Part shown: piece by piece, positions 40,530-51,753 of the stretch
Layout: each line of letters opens with the position of its first letter
Position numbering within the stretch: the stretch's first letter is position 1
DNA from: Zygotorulaspora mrakii
Lineage: Eukaryota; Ascomycota; Saccharomycetes; Saccharomycetales; Saccharomycetaceae
Reading direction: 5' to 3'
Assembly (NCBI RefSeq): GCF_013402915.1
Contig: NC_050723.1
Coordinates: forward strand, 868,001 to 932,000
Length of the DNA stretch: 64,000 nt
Notes under the pieces: generated by a model
What the model was told of the DNA's origin: nothing
The model's input: the letters and a program-made list of their open reading frames with translations, nothing else
Databases searched by the model: none
Translations under genes and position numbers: made by a program

Positions 40530-41546
40530 ATGGCAGCACAAACGAGAGAGAGAGCGAAGGCTCAGAGAAGCAGATTGCATCTGAAGCATGATTTCTCACC
40601 AAGTTATCTGTTTTCTGATCCATTTGCAATTGCATCAATATCCATTGGTTTTATTTCTTGGGCGATCTCATTTGCAGGGTGTATTGCTACCGCAGTGGAG
40701 TATACCTCGTTTCCAAGATTTACTTGGTGGGGTATTGCCTACCAACTGTTGATTTTGTTTCTGCAAGTTCTATTTTACTGTTTCGATATTGTTGATCTCT
40801 ACAGGAATTTTTTGACTGCAGCTATCGCTGTAGCATTCGTGTATAATACCAACAGTGCGAATAATTTGGTATACAATGAAAGTTCAAGGACTGGCGCAGC
40901 AGCGGCTGGTGTAATTTTATTATCCATCATTGACCTCATATGGATCTTTTATTATGGGAGTGATAATGCGTCTCCTATCAATAGATGGATTGACTCCTTT
41001 GCCATGGGAGGTATCAGACCCTCGGCCACCGAAGACGCATACTTCAAAGCACGCCGTCGTTCCAACAACAAAGTCCTCCCATCAAAGAGAGCCGATGTCA
41101 CTTTTGATGATGGTTTGTATACAGAAACAAAACCAGAGAACTATGTGTCTTCAACAGCACTCGCAGGATTTGAGCATGCTGATCCATCCTATGATTCGCC
41201 CAATGAAAAGATGGAACTTCCAGCCACAACGCAGGGCAATAACGGCTTCAACAATATTGGAAACACTTATATCACAGATACTTCGAATGGAAATACTGAA
41301 ACGACAATGAGTGGCACTTTGGGCTTATACAGTGAAGTCGGCGAAGACAGTTTCCCGTATACGGCAAGAACTCTATATTCCTATGAGGCCAATACTAATG
41401 ACTCTTATGAAATTTCCTTTGGACAAGGTGAAATTCTTAAAGTGGGCGACATTGAAGGCAGATGGTGGAAGGCCAAAAAGTCAACGGGTGAAACAGGAAT
41501 CATACCCAGTAATTATGTTCAATTAATTGACAATGACGGTGTATGA
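40530..41546 (+). CDS. SHO1: Osmosensor Sho1
   Basis: Membrane osmosensor of the HOG pathway that assembles Ste11, Pbs2 and Cdc42-linked factors at sites of polarised growth. It is 338 aa (367 in S. cerevisiae). Four transmembrane segments lie between about residues 30 and 145, the first beginning FAIASISIGFISWAISFAGC. A cytoplasmic linker follows, then a C-terminal SH3 domain (about 275-336) with ALYDY-like TLYSYEANTNDSYEISF, the GRWWKAKK and GIIPSNYVQLI motifs. The SH3 would bind the Pbs2 proline motif. Corresponds to YER118C on the chromosome V track. Confidence 0.97.
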   Translation: MAAQTRERAKAQRSRLHLKHDFSPSYLFSDPFAIASISIGFISWAISFAGCIATAVEYTSFPRFTWWGIAYQLLILFLQVLFYCFDIVDLYRNFLTAAIAVAFVYNTNSANNLVYNESSRTGAAAAGVILLSIIDLIWIFYYGSDNASPINRWIDSFAMGGIRPSATEDAYFKARRRSNNKVLPSKRADVTFDDGLYTETKPENYVSSTALAGFEHADPSYDSPNEKMELPATTQGNNGFNNIGNTYITDTSNGNTETTMSGTLGLYSEVGEDSFPYTARTLYSYEANTNDSYEISFGQGEILKVGDIEGRWWKAKKSTGETGIIPSNYVQLIDNDGV

Positions 41547-41657
41547 ATCTATGGAAAGTCTCGAAGAATTTATACAAGGGTATGGGGTTGTATAATTAAA
41601 GATTTATATGTGCTACGTACAATTTTTAATGGAAAATATGCGCTATGGATGATACGT

Positions 41658-44600
41658 TTAGTAAAATGGGGACCAGCCCATGTAAATTATAGATAAGTTA
41701 CAAGGATCAGAAGCTTGTTGAATTAACTCTTGAATGGTAGCTTCTACGCTTAGGCCACTTTTAATTAGTTTCTCTTCGACGCCTCTCAATGCTCTGTAAG
41801 ACTCTTGATTTTCCTCCTCCGTATTTTTTATTTTATCGGAATTATCTAGTTGCATTTTCAAACTACTGTAGAACGCACCATCTTCTTCCAAAAGATGCTT
41901 ATGTTTTTTGAGTGGTGAAACTACCCAAGAATATAATGGATCCCACTTCAGGATATTGAGAACGTGCATTACCTTGTTGTAATTTTTTTGAAGTACAGAA
42001 TAAGTTCGCTCGCAACTTTTCCGAAATAAACCATCAACGCCTGTGACACCAAACCCATCAACAATATCTCTTGTTAGCCTGAAGGGAACCAATTCTGGTA
42101 TTGATAGGAATCTACCTTGGTCGAATGCTATTCCCAAATCGATATGGATTGGTTTACCGCTGTGTCTGTCTAGCAAAATATTATTTAAATGCCTGTCGCC
42201 CAATCCTAGAATGTATCCTACAATAGATGCTACTGCTGTTCCCTTTGTATATGATTTCTTTGCCTCAAACCATTCTAAAGGTTCGAAAAAGGAATTGAAG
42301 AAAAAATTTCTCATTCTTGGCCTGATTTCTTTTGTTAGTTTTAAATAAACAGCGAGCCTCTGAGAATTGGATTTCGTTTGTACTTTTCTCATCTCACTTC
42401 TTGCTTCATTCGAGGTGACGGAATCATCGGTATGAAGAGTTGATAGAATGGAATTTAAAGAAACAGAATTTGCTACAAATTCTATTATACCGGCTTGAGG
42501 ACCCAAAGGAATGACCTCGTAAGTTTTTATATTCAAGTCAAGTTTGCGCATTTGTTTGTCAGCTCTTAGAATGTTATTCACCTGTTTAAATACCTGTTCC
42601 ATAATCGCATCTTGACGTAGATCATCCTTACTGCCTTTCATCAAAATCTTCTTCACAGAACCATCCGAAAGCGTAAAAGTCATTATCTTAGGCAAAGAAA
42701 CTCCTGTTGCGGAAACGTCCACTGTTTCTTTTACTGATACAATATATGGACGAGGTACTTCTTTCCCGCCGGAACTGCTGAAATTGACACACATTGTTGC
42801 CAGAGGTATTTTCTGCTGACCCAAAGTTTTCATCCAGTATACCCCGCTTCCCAAACTTGAAAGATGAATCTTTTTGGATTCTTTCATGGCAGGTAGTAGC
42901 TCGGTTGTAGCGAAGGCAACAGACATAACACAAAATTCCTCTAATGGCTGCACATACTGCGAGTAATACGTGCCTCTATCATAGCCCTTTAACTCCTGAA
43001 GAATCCGTTCGACAGCTTCAAATCTTTGGGTAATATTTGCCGGAGAGGTATGAGAATGCCTCCCATACAATTTGATACTCAGCACAGAATACAAAGACTC
43101 GTATGGCTGCTTATAAAGCAAACGTTTCATTGTCAATTGAAGAGCTTTCTGGAATTCTGTATCCTCCATCGACAACTTGGAAGCTATTTGATTAACCCAA
43201 GGCAAAAATTTCCAACGTGGAACATTACCGATCTCCTTTTTAAGTAATGAATTTAGATCTTCATTATCATCGTGCTCGAACCATAGTCCACAAAGTTTGT
43301 CCCGCACATCGTCATCGTAGACATTTGTGAATTTCAAAATATAGATGTAAAATAGTAATGATTTTTTAACAAATTCCATTTTTTGTTTTGTGAGACTAGT
43401 CAGTATCTCGGTATCGCTGTTGAGTTGTACACGAACTTTGACAAGATGCCTTTCAGCGTCTCTTCTTTCACATTTTGGTAAACTTTCATTTTTGTATATT
43501 GCTTCTAATGCTTGTGATTCCATCGTGCCACGATCGCATCTTTTTTTCCGTTCCTCAATCTCACCAGTGTCACGTAGTTTGGTCAATTGCGCATTTAGAA
43601 AGTCACCTAAAATGTTAAATGCACCAGCCAAAACATCGAAATCTGTCAGACGGGTTGTAAAGTTTTCCACATATTTCTCAAATATGGAGGAAGCCGTCTC
43701 TAGACGCGATTCAGAGGTCCATTTAACTAAAAGAGATTGAACTTCCTCGTTTGGTATCTTGATCAAAGAGCTGAAAGGACTCTTTTCGCCGTGGTCACTT
43801 TGTTCTGGATTACGTTGCAATAGACCTTGCATCATGATGATGGGTGTCTTGAAGTCTTTACATTCCCACAAGGCCCTCGCGCAAACATATATTTGAAGCC
43901 TCTCGAGAATCCATGGGGAAAGGTTCGTCAAATGATCGTGTGCATATTCTTGGATCAGATTATCTAAAAGGATTGACTTGCGTAATGCATCTTGTCCTGC
44001 ATTATTGCTAACTGCATGTTTGACGAAATGTGCGAGTTCAATACCACCAAGAGTTTTTAATGCGATTGAATCTAGTCGTCTCTCTTTGAATTCTGTAGAA
44101 GAAAGGATCATAAGAAATAAATAACGAGATTGTAGATTGATCTCATAGTCTTCAAACTCAAGGATTGTCAATTTATTGTTATCAAAGGCGTGCTGTTTTC
44201 TCATCGTACCGACGGCATCCTTGATAGTTTCCAAACTTCTGGCATAATTACTAAGGGAAGCAAGCTGAGCCAAAGTGTCCAACCATTCTTGTGTATTAAA
44301 AAAATATTTCCTTTTATCGACTATATCAATCATCGAATCTTCCAGAACCTTTACTGGAACATCAGCTTTCAAAAGTACCTTCTTTAAAGCGGAGTAAAGT
44401 CCTTTTTCCTTTGTATCAATATGTTCTGAGACGGGTAGATTCCAATCGCCTAACTGAAGGGCCCATCGGTAGGAATTATTTCCCTCTACTGTTTTAATAT
44501 CTTTCCCTAAAGAAGCACTTAGTCCATAGAACCCGTGACTTTCAGACGTTTTCAGTAGACTGATTCGTTCTAATTCAGAAGGGCTGTTAAAAACTGAATC

Positions 44601-47600
44601 AAATTTGGCATTGTTGAGGAAAAAAGCTTTCCAACTTTTTGGCTCGGTTTTGTTTACATATTGCAAAGCACCTGCTATATTATGCGAGGCGGCAAGACCG
44701 GCATTTAAGTCAGAATCCCCGATTGACTCATAAATAGCACCAAGGGTTTTTGAATCGAAATCGCTAGGGCGATCCATCGAAAATTCCTCAAAAATCATAT
44801 AAGCAAAGATGTCTTGGTTGCAGAGAAGAGCACTTTGGCATATTAGACTCAATGGAAGGGATTCATAAGCCAACGTGCTATATCTTTCATTTCGTCTATA
44901 TCCCGATCTCAACATGCTCACAACACTCAGCGCTAATGTTACTTTTTCTTTGAATTCGTACGTTTTCGAGAGCTCTTGCATTTTGGCCAGCATGCTTGTC
45001 ATCCACTCAATCGCTATCTTATGATCATGATACAAAATGAGATTGAACAGTATCGGTACGGATTTTCCTGCAAATTGCGGAGAGACTTCTAGCAAAAGCG
45101 AAAACAATCGAAGTTGAGGTAGGTTTAGGGAAGCATAATTGATCAGGGCAAAACCAAATTGAGAGATCCAAGAACTATACGAGATAGTTGCATTTAAAAA
45201 GTGAACCTCGATAAATTCTTTCATGGTGAGAGCACTTGTTGTTAGTGCATGGATCTTGGTGAACGTATTTTGCGACATTGGAACGCAGTATGGGATGTAT
45301 TTATCATAATATTGAAGTGGGAAATGTCCTTTCTGCCCTCTGCCCTTGCTATATTCACCAAGTGTTAAACATAGAAGAGACTTGCACAAAAACTTTGCCT
45401 GAGCAGACAATTTACAAGGACTTTCGTAAAAGTCGAAAAATTGAATGAAGAAAGATTCAAGAGACCCAAAATTCTCAAAAAGATCATCAAAGTTCCAACC
45501 CGATTTGGGCTTGAGATCTATAGTGACCCTTCCAACTTTGTCGGAGTTTTCGAATGATGCCAGGTAGTAGGCACACCATAATCGAAAATTTGTTGATAAG
45601 TGATCGGGAGGAAGTTCTGATTGCAAAAGATTGAACACCGAGAGACGAGACGGAGTTTCTTTTACATACGAGTGACTGAATCTTGCTGCATGGGAGAAAA
45701 GCAAGGATAATAAAGCCAACCTCGATGAGTGACATATTTTCTCATTGATAAAATGATCGCTGTTGTATACAGTGTCAGAGATGGGACGCCCCTGAATTAC
45801 ATCATCACAAAACATCCAAATCCGAGAATCCGGTAAGGCCCACTTTGGAATCTCCTTTGACAAATTTTTGAAAGCTGTATTCACTTCTTTGTCATAACGC
45901 TTCATATAGATAAGAACAGAGGAAAATACGATGCAAAGAGCATTAGTCGTCAAAAGACGATTCACGTAACCAAGCCTTAGCAGGCATACAACTAGACCCA
46001 TTACTTCGCTATGAAGATCGAGCTCCGATAAGTATTTCGAAAGTTCTGACAACATGTCCAAAAAAATGTCGCACTGAGGCAAGGTATCCTCAAACAATAT
46101 AAAGAGAAATTTTAGCTGTCTCACACATCTGAGGCGTTCTGCCAAATATACTTTATCATTCATTTCACTCAAGATCCAAAATATTGAATATTGTACTTCA
46201 CCTTTGCTCAATGGTAACTCACACAACCTATTCTCTACCATATCTATTCCCTCCTTCAAGGGTACATAAAGTGGAAATCGATAACGACAGGTTGATGTAT
46301 GAACTGCAAATAGATCTCCTATGTATGGTACCGTGGGATGTAGTTTAGCTAGAAGTGTAGCAAGTTCCGAAGAAGAACCAAAGTCCACAAAATATAATAT
46401 CCATTTTAATAAAATGAAACGAGTAGAAGGTTTGCCCAATGGGGAGCGCAACAAAGATTGGGAGAGGCGTAAAATATCTTCGCCAATGCCGCCTGGAACG
46501 AAGGAGAGGGGAAGAATCAAATGGAAACTTTCCTCAAATAACGTCGTCTCGGACTTCTTTGTAATAGCCTTAATAGTCTCCCACAGTGTGGAATTGTCTT
46601 GCTTTTTCGAGAAATGAAGAGCTGCTAATTGAGAGGTACATGATTCGATAAGTGAAGACATATTGTTGAAGCAAAAAAAATCCAAATCCCAAAGGTCTCT
46701 CTGCCATTCTCCTCTACAGCTGGGCTTGTCCATCCAAAATGATAATATATCGATTTTGCATACCTCAAATAATTCTCTCATGTTCTTCAGATTCAGATGG
46801 GGGAGTAATTGATTGTACGAATGTAACATATAGATTTTGGTATGGCTGTAATGAGTATAGCTCATTGACTCTTTTAGTGATGCTATTAGGATAGAGTAAG
46901 ATACCAGAGACATCTTGCACATGCTCAGCGAATAAAAAGCAGACATTTCCAAACTTTGTTGGGGCAACTCAAAGAGCATCTTGATTTCGGAAAATATGAT
47001 GTCCTGGTTCTTATGGGTAAGTGTGCACATATACTTCGAGATTTCGGGCAGCTCATTTATCAGGTCTGATCTATCTAGCTTTTTTAGACATTCAGAAAAA
47101 ACATAGAAGATTCTTTGCTTTCCGCCCTTTGTAAAGCGTGAGAGATTGTTAAACGAGAGCATATGTAAAAGCAGATGAGCTAACTTTCTTATTGAGGCAA
47201 CACTGTAAAACGAGTCGTCCTCAAATCGTAGCAATACCCAATCCAAAATATCGTTTGCGTCAGAATTGAGTGAGGTATTGATTTTTTCAAGCCAAATTTT
47301 TCCAGTAGAACCAATGAAGGAGCATAATATATATATTCCTCTATCGGAGCTACTATGGTTAGTTTGCAATATGTGTTCATCAAGTATTCGCACGAAGTGC
47401 TCTAAACTTTTTTGATGCCATGAGTAGTTTGTTGATTCCATCCATCGAACTGTTGCTTCTATCCCATTTGTAATATCATCGCTATCAAGATCGTCCAAAA
47501 AGTTTAGTATTATATCTAACCCGGAAGTATATTGTTGATCCTCATGACTATCGATAATACAAAGGAAGGCCTCAACTGCAATATAAAGATTACAATGGTC

Positions 47601-50069
47601 CTGTGTCTTTGTTACATGCCCGTTTTGATTTCCATTGTCAAGTCTTTCTACTTCAAACATTTCATCTACGTCATTTACTCCCCTCCGAAGCTCCCATTTC
47701 TCGTGGAAAAACAGCCTTTTGTAATCTGTCATTACTAGCTCCATGTTCAGCTTTTGAAACAATGTATTATTAACTTGAGAGAAATCAGGAGATAAAATCA
47801 ACTTAAAAAAAGCGTTGTAAGATTCTTTATCTTCGAGACGCATGGATCTCATTAGAGTCTCAGCTGCGCCTCTAAAATCATGGATGTAATCCAGATATGA
47901 GGAGTTGGATGCTATATGACTAACCACTCGTGAAATTTGGATCACCCATTTCAATTTTGTCAAAGACGACAAAGAGCTTTCTGGTTCTATGAGTCCTAAT
48001 ATCCGGTACAAAATGTCATTGAGAACCATCCTGTTGCTTGTGATGTTGGAAGCAAGAAATGTCTCTCCACATTTCTTGTGGGACTTTATCTGTGACGAAT
48101 TCATAAGAAGGACTTCTCTCTGCTCTTGAGTACTTCGCCAGGAATAATACTCATAGTTGTAAAAGCAGGCTGTCTGACGTTGCTTGCCGTTTGGGACAAA
48201 TTTATTGCAGCTATCTTCCGCATAACAATTGGAATTTTCCCTGATTAAATCTTGATACTTGCAACGATTGGCCAGCCAACCGATGAAGAAATGAAAATTA
48301 TTTTGAGTTTCACTCAAATTCAGCACTTGGTTCCACTTGGAATTCAACCAAGCTACTATTCGATCAAATCCACTCTTATTACCACGAAATTTGAACTCCC
48401 TACCGTAATGATGAAGACATTGCCAAAATAGCAATGATGCATTACAAAGTAAGCTAGGACCACTGAGATCAGACAACTCGTACAGATCGTATATTTGATT
48501 TAGAACACTCTCCTCAATCACTGCTTTAGAGGTGTACTTCATAGCACTGACCAACAACATGCAAACCATCTGACAAATATCTTGACGCTTGAGGAGCGGA
48601 ATACCTAGTTTGAAAAGTCGACCCAGATCACAACTTGAGAAATCTAGTGAATTTTGCGTAATTATCGGCATTAGTGCTAGACAGGCCCAATGCACTAGTT
48701 CCATATGTTCAAACATTTGAAAGACTGCGTCTTTAAGCAAGATCAATATGTTAGGATCAATGTCAATTAAACTTGAATAGAAAGTAAGAATTTGCAATAT
48801 CAATGGTTTCTGTTCAACTTTTACTGATTCTATGCAATTGATGAGGAAATCATCGATGCTTTCTGACAGTCGTAGTATGGCGGACAAATTAGTGTCGAAT
48901 TTTCTTCTCTTCAGAATATGACCCGTTTCTTGGCCGCTCTTTACTAACTCAAAATATGAAATCAGCAGTTTCGTTAATCCAAACAACCTAAACCATGCTA
49001 AAGATTTCATAGATTGCTCCAATTGAAAGTGTTCACCTTCGAACCAATTCCCATCTTTGCGAACTGCTGAGCAAAACGAGAGTTGCTCTAAAGATAAAGT
49101 GGAAGCCTTGAATGCTGAAAGTCGTGCTAAAATATATTCAAGGCAGATTGGAATTGAAACAGATGGATCAAAGTGCTCAACTTCAGATTCTCCATGGCCG
49201 ACCATTTCTGGCAGCCGTCCCCTTATCAGTTCACTGCTGTAAATGTCAAATAAGCATAGCTCATCTTGTATAGATTCATTATTGGCTATATCAATTTCGA
49301 CTATGTGTTTCCATGTTTCTCTTATTAGGATTCTTGTCCACAGAATATTTTTGCAGTGAGTTTTCAAAATAAGTTCATTAATGATGCTTATAACTAATTT
49401 AGTATTAACTGTTTGCCTCATACTCACTTTCAAGTATGTCAAAATAGTCTGATGGACTGTTAACGAGACCTGATACAATCCAATTGTATCAATAGATATT
49501 AGGTTTTTTAAAATGGAAAGTAAATTTGAAACATTTCTATCAGTGACGGATATTTTAAATTGTGCTTCCAAATATGTGCAAGTTGTTGCAACCAAAGATA
49601 TCCACTGTCGCAGGGCAACTTTAAGATGGAATAACTCACTGTTCACCAATGCAAGTAACGAAAATGTTAAATGCACAGAAATCGGTTCCAGAAGCACTTC
49701 AGATCCTTCTTTTATCATCAGTTCCGGCAAAATGGCCAAAAGCAGTTTTAACGTTTTCAATTTAAACTTTGAACATGTCTTCTCTATAAGTAATCTTAGC
49801 ACGTATGCGATGGACGAAAGTCTGTTTTCAACAGGTAGCAATCTGGTGGGCTGCGAATCGTTGAATTCTGATAATACAGCATTATATTTACGATGCTCAG
49901 AGTCTAGCCATTCAATGAGCGCTTGTACGACTTGCGGTAGCAGTTTGGTCGGTATCGATTCGGGAGCTTGTTTCAAAGTAGATGTCAACTCATCTAATGC
50001 ATGATTTCTTTCCCTGAGTTTGCTAGATGAGAGATTGGTAATAGCACGAAGCACTCCAACATCTTCCAT
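41658..50069 (-). CDS. TEL1: DNA damage checkpoint kinase Tel1 (ATM)
   Basis: PI3-kinase-like protein kinase of the ATM family, which responds to double-strand breaks through MRX and maintains telomeres. It is 2803 aa (2787 in S. cerevisiae). The ATG at 50069 starts the conserved N-terminal helical TAN region (MEDVGVLRAITNLSSSKLRERNHALDEL). Long HEAT-like helical repeats and a FAT domain follow. The kinase domain at about 2440-2740 has ILMKGSKDDLRQD (ATP lysine), the catalytic loop YILGLGDRHLNNILLD and HIDLGIAFDQG for metal binding. The last 35 residues are the FATC domain ending MGWSPFY. The single unbroken frame of 8.4 kb is the largest gene of the window. Confidence 0.98.
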   Translation of the reverse strand: MEDVGVLRAITNLSSSKLRERNHALDELTSTLKQAPESIPTKLLPQVVQALIEWLDSEHRKYNAVLSEFNDSQPTRLLPVENRLSSIAYVLRLLIEKTCSKFKLKTLKLLLAILPELMIKEGSEVLLEPISVHLTFSLLALVNSELFHLKVALRQWISLVATTCTYLEAQFKISVTDRNVSNLLSILKNLISIDTIGLYQVSLTVHQTILTYLKVSMRQTVNTKLVISIINELILKTHCKNILWTRILIRETWKHIVEIDIANNESIQDELCLFDIYSSELIRGRLPEMVGHGESEVEHFDPSVSIPICLEYILARLSAFKASTLSLEQLSFCSAVRKDGNWFEGEHFQLEQSMKSLAWFRLFGLTKLLISYFELVKSGQETGHILKRRKFDTNLSAILRLSESIDDFLINCIESVKVEQKPLILQILTFYSSLIDIDPNILILLKDAVFQMFEHMELVHWACLALMPIITQNSLDFSSCDLGRLFKLGIPLLKRQDICQMVCMLLVSAMKYTSKAVIEESVLNQIYDLYELSDLSGPSLLCNASLLFWQCLHHYGREFKFRGNKSGFDRIVAWLNSKWNQVLNLSETQNNFHFFIGWLANRCKYQDLIRENSNCYAEDSCNKFVPNGKQRQTACFYNYEYYSWRSTQEQREVLLMNSSQIKSHKKCGETFLASNITSNRMVLNDILYRILGLIEPESSLSSLTKLKWVIQISRVVSHIASNSSYLDYIHDFRGAAETLMRSMRLEDKESYNAFFKLILSPDFSQVNNTLFQKLNMELVMTDYKRLFFHEKWELRRGVNDVDEMFEVERLDNGNQNGHVTKTQDHCNLYIAVEAFLCIIDSHEDQQYTSGLDIILNFLDDLDSDDITNGIEATVRWMESTNYSWHQKSLEHFVRILDEHILQTNHSSSDRGIYILCSFIGSTGKIWLEKINTSLNSDANDILDWVLLRFEDDSFYSVASIRKLAHLLLHMLSFNNLSRFTKGGKQRIFYVFSECLKKLDRSDLINELPEISKYMCTLTHKNQDIIFSEIKMLFELPQQSLEMSAFYSLSMCKMSLVSYSILIASLKESMSYTHYSHTKIYMLHSYNQLLPHLNLKNMRELFEVCKIDILSFWMDKPSCRGEWQRDLWDLDFFCFNNMSSLIESCTSQLAALHFSKKQDNSTLWETIKAITKKSETTLFEESFHLILPLSFVPGGIGEDILRLSQSLLRSPLGKPSTRFILLKWILYFVDFGSSSELATLLAKLHPTVPYIGDLFAVHTSTCRYRFPLYVPLKEGIDMVENRLCELPLSKGEVQYSIFWILSEMNDKVYLAERLRCVRQLKFLFILFEDTLPQCDIFLDMLSELSKYLSELDLHSEVMGLVVCLLRLGYVNRLLTTNALCIVFSSVLIYMKRYDKEVNTAFKNLSKEIPKWALPDSRIWMFCDDVIQGRPISDTVYNSDHFINEKICHSSRLALLSLLFSHAARFSHSYVKETPSRLSVFNLLQSELPPDHLSTNFRLWCAYYLASFENSDKVGRVTIDLKPKSGWNFDDLFENFGSLESFFIQFFDFYESPCKLSAQAKFLCKSLLCLTLGEYSKGRGQKGHFPLQYYDKYIPYCVPMSQNTFTKIHALTTSALTMKEFIEVHFLNATISYSSWISQFGFALINYASLNLPQLRLFSLLLEVSPQFAGKSVPILFNLILYHDHKIAIEWMTSMLAKMQELSKTYEFKEKVTLALSVVSMLRSGYRRNERYSTLAYESLPLSLICQSALLCNQDIFAYMIFEEFSMDRPSDFDSKTLGAIYESIGDSDLNAGLAASHNIAGALQYVNKTEPKSWKAFFLNNAKFDSVFNSPSELERISLLKTSESHGFYGLSASLGKDIKTVEGNNSYRWALQLGDWNLPVSEHIDTKEKGLYSALKKVLLKADVPVKVLEDSMIDIVDKRKYFFNTQEWLDTLAQLASLSNYARSLETIKDAVGTMRKQHAFDNNKLTILEFEDYEINLQSRYLFLMILSSTEFKERRLDSIALKTLGGIELAHFVKHAVSNNAGQDALRKSILLDNLIQEYAHDHLTNLSPWILERLQIYVCARALWECKDFKTPIIMMQGLLQRNPEQSDHGEKSPFSSLIKIPNEEVQSLLVKWTSESRLETASSIFEKYVENFTTRLTDFDVLAGAFNILGDFLNAQLTKLRDTGEIEERKKRCDRGTMESQALEAIYKNESLPKCERRDAERHLVKVRVQLNSDTEILTSLTKQKMEFVKKSLLFYIYILKFTNVYDDDVRDKLCGLWFEHDDNEDLNSLLKKEIGNVPRWKFLPWVNQIASKLSMEDTEFQKALQLTMKRLLYKQPYESLYSVLSIKLYGRHSHTSPANITQRFEAVERILQELKGYDRGTYYSQYVQPLEEFCVMSVAFATTELLPAMKESKKIHLSSLGSGVYWMKTLGQQKIPLATMCVNFSSSGGKEVPRPYIVSVKETVDVSATGVSLPKIMTFTLSDGSVKKILMKGSKDDLRQDAIMEQVFKQVNNILRADKQMRKLDLNIKTYEVIPLGPQAGIIEFVANSVSLNSILSTLHTDDSVTSNEARSEMRKVQTKSNSQRLAVYLKLTKEIRPRMRNFFFNSFFEPLEWFEAKKSYTKGTAVASIVGYILGLGDRHLNNILLDRHSGKPIHIDLGIAFDQGRFLSIPELVPFRLTRDIVDGFGVTGVDGLFRKSCERTYSVLQKNYNKVMHVLNILKWDPLYSWVVSPLKKHKHLLEEDGAFYSSLKMQLDNSDKIKNTEEENQESYRALRGVEEKLIKSGLSVEATIQELIQQASDPCNLSIIYMGWSPFY

Positions 50070-50364
50070 TCCTCTTAGGGGTATTTTTTTGAATAATCAA
50101 GAGTGCCTCTTTTTCACAAATGTTACACAGTTTTAACGGGTTGATGCGTCAAGGTACTTCGGCGCTTCCTGTCCCAAACATGTCACGAACTGAGGAATAT
50201 AGTAGAAAAACTTAGCAATTCTCCATTTGTTGATTTAATGTTAAGAGCTAGTCTAATTATGCACATTTTTACAATATTTAACATCAAGGTGTTGATTGAT
50301 ATCTAAAAACAAAATTAAATTCCTTTTAAATTATATATGATGATACGATAAATCTTTTCAGAAT
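50070..50364. other. Intergenic TEL1-RPL23
   Basis: AT-rich TEL1 promoter and RPL23 3' end. Nothing specific recognised. Confidence 0.45.
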
Positions 50365-51130
50365 TTAAACAACGACACCAGAGTTGGAAGCAACTCTTGG
50401 CCATAAATCAGCACATTCCTTACCGACTGGACCGGTGATGGCAGAACCTTTCATTTCACCCTTTGGATTAGCAATGACACCAGCGTTATCTTCGAAGTAC
50501 AAGAAAACACCGTCCTTTCTTCTCCATGGCTTGGATTGACGGACAACGATAGCTGGCATGACCTTCTTTCTCAATTCTGGCTTACCCTTTTTAACGGTAG
50601 CAATAACCATATCACCTAGAGAGGCAGCTGGTAGTCTGTTTAATCTTGAACCGGAACCTTTGACGGCAATGATGTACAAGTTTCTGGCACCACTGTTATC
50701 AGCACAGTTCATGATGGCACCAACTGGTAGACCTAACTATTTTGAAAAGTCGCATGCGCATTCATTGTTAGTAAAACTATCTTCTAGGATTCGTACTGTC
50801 ACCAACTGTAAGAATAGAATATCTCATTTCAGGAGTTCTTTTTCATCATACTATCTACTCCAAAAGGACACTGTCACGGCATCAACATATACCATGCCCT
50901 TTCTTCCTGCACATGTCCTATGTTCGCTAGGCAATCTAGCATTCCATCTTCTATCCCACAATTCCCATTCTTCTTATTCTCCTATGTTCCCGTGCATGAG
51001 CCATCTATTCCATCGCGTTTGACAACAGTTTTCTCTCAAATATGGGCTTCATTTCCAAAACCTCATAAGATCTATCTTAATAACATACAGAAATTCTGAA
51101 TTTTGTACCTTGAGCACCGTTACCGGACAT
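50365..51130 (-). CDS. RPL23: 60S ribosomal protein uL14, spliced
   Basis: Ribosomal protein L23 (uL14) of the large cytosolic subunit. Exon 1 is 51130-51089 (42 bases, [14 protein letters not shown]) and exon 2 is 50736-50365 (372 bases). Joined they encode 137 aa ending ASNSGVVV, the full length of the S. cerevisiae protein, with the intron at the same codon boundary. The protein shows the [18 protein letters not shown] and [16 protein letters not shown] signatures. S. cerevisiae keeps two copies (RPL23A, RPL23B); here one lies between TEL1 and SLX8, where both tracks place it. A weak Rap1-like AATGGGTGT occurs upstream at 51497-51505. Confidence 0.98.
50737..51088 (-). other. RPL23 intron
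   Basis: A 352-base intron with donor GTATGT at 51088-51083, branch site TACTAAC at 50773-50767 and acceptor TAG next to exon 2. No convincing box C/D or H/ACA snoRNA was seen inside it. Confidence 0.95.
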
Positions 51131-51753
51131 TTTTGCTGTATTAGTATGGTTTCGCTAACCTTGTTCTGAACTTGCTTCTACGAACAATTATACTCTCTTT
51201 TGATTAGCTTCTAGTTCAAGGCCTGCATTGCTAAGGTTGATTCCTCAATCCCCCCATGCTCACGATCCATCTACGAGCTGTTGGTGATGCCATGCACATC
51301 CCAATACTCGCGAACTGTCCACCGTCAGTCTGGCACTTCTGCCATCTGCTACAGTTGCGTCCTGTAATGGACTAAGACTCTCCGCGCCCTGGAACCATCG
51401 CGTCATTCTGTATTCGACACCACGCATTTTTTTCGTCATCAGCATTTAACAAACTATTAAATGGTGTACTGTGGTACATCTAGTTTCTTCAGGATTAATG
51501 GGTGTCTTGAAAATTCAGACAGTCACCATTTTGTACTCGTTTAATGTGATATGACGTTGGGCACTGTGATCGTGTATTATTAGAGATGAAGAGACAGTAA
51601 ATGGTATTCATAATGGCAAATGGCGGAATTAAAGGGTGGACACCAGCTTTTAAGCTGATGGCAGATATTCTTAGTTCTTCTGTGAGTGGAGGTTAGCAGC
51701 AGTTTTCAGGACGTTGGCTTGTAGTCTCATCCAGGTACTTGAACAGCTGCAGT
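51131..51753. promoter_or_regulatory. Divergent RPL23/SLX8 promoter region
   Basis: A 623 bp divergent region. The only candidate element is the weak Rap1-like match at 51497-51505, oriented toward RPL23. The SLX8 frame extends to a TTG at 51739, but the first ATG is 51754. Confidence 0.4.

Noticed and set aside
49513..50004. 163-codon plus-strand frame inside TEL1
   Set aside because: Antisense shadow of the conserved TEL1 N-terminus.
50737..51088. Box C/D snoRNA in the RPL23 intron
   Set aside because: A perfect ATGATGA on the minus strand is followed by CTGA only about ten bases later, too close to hold a guide.
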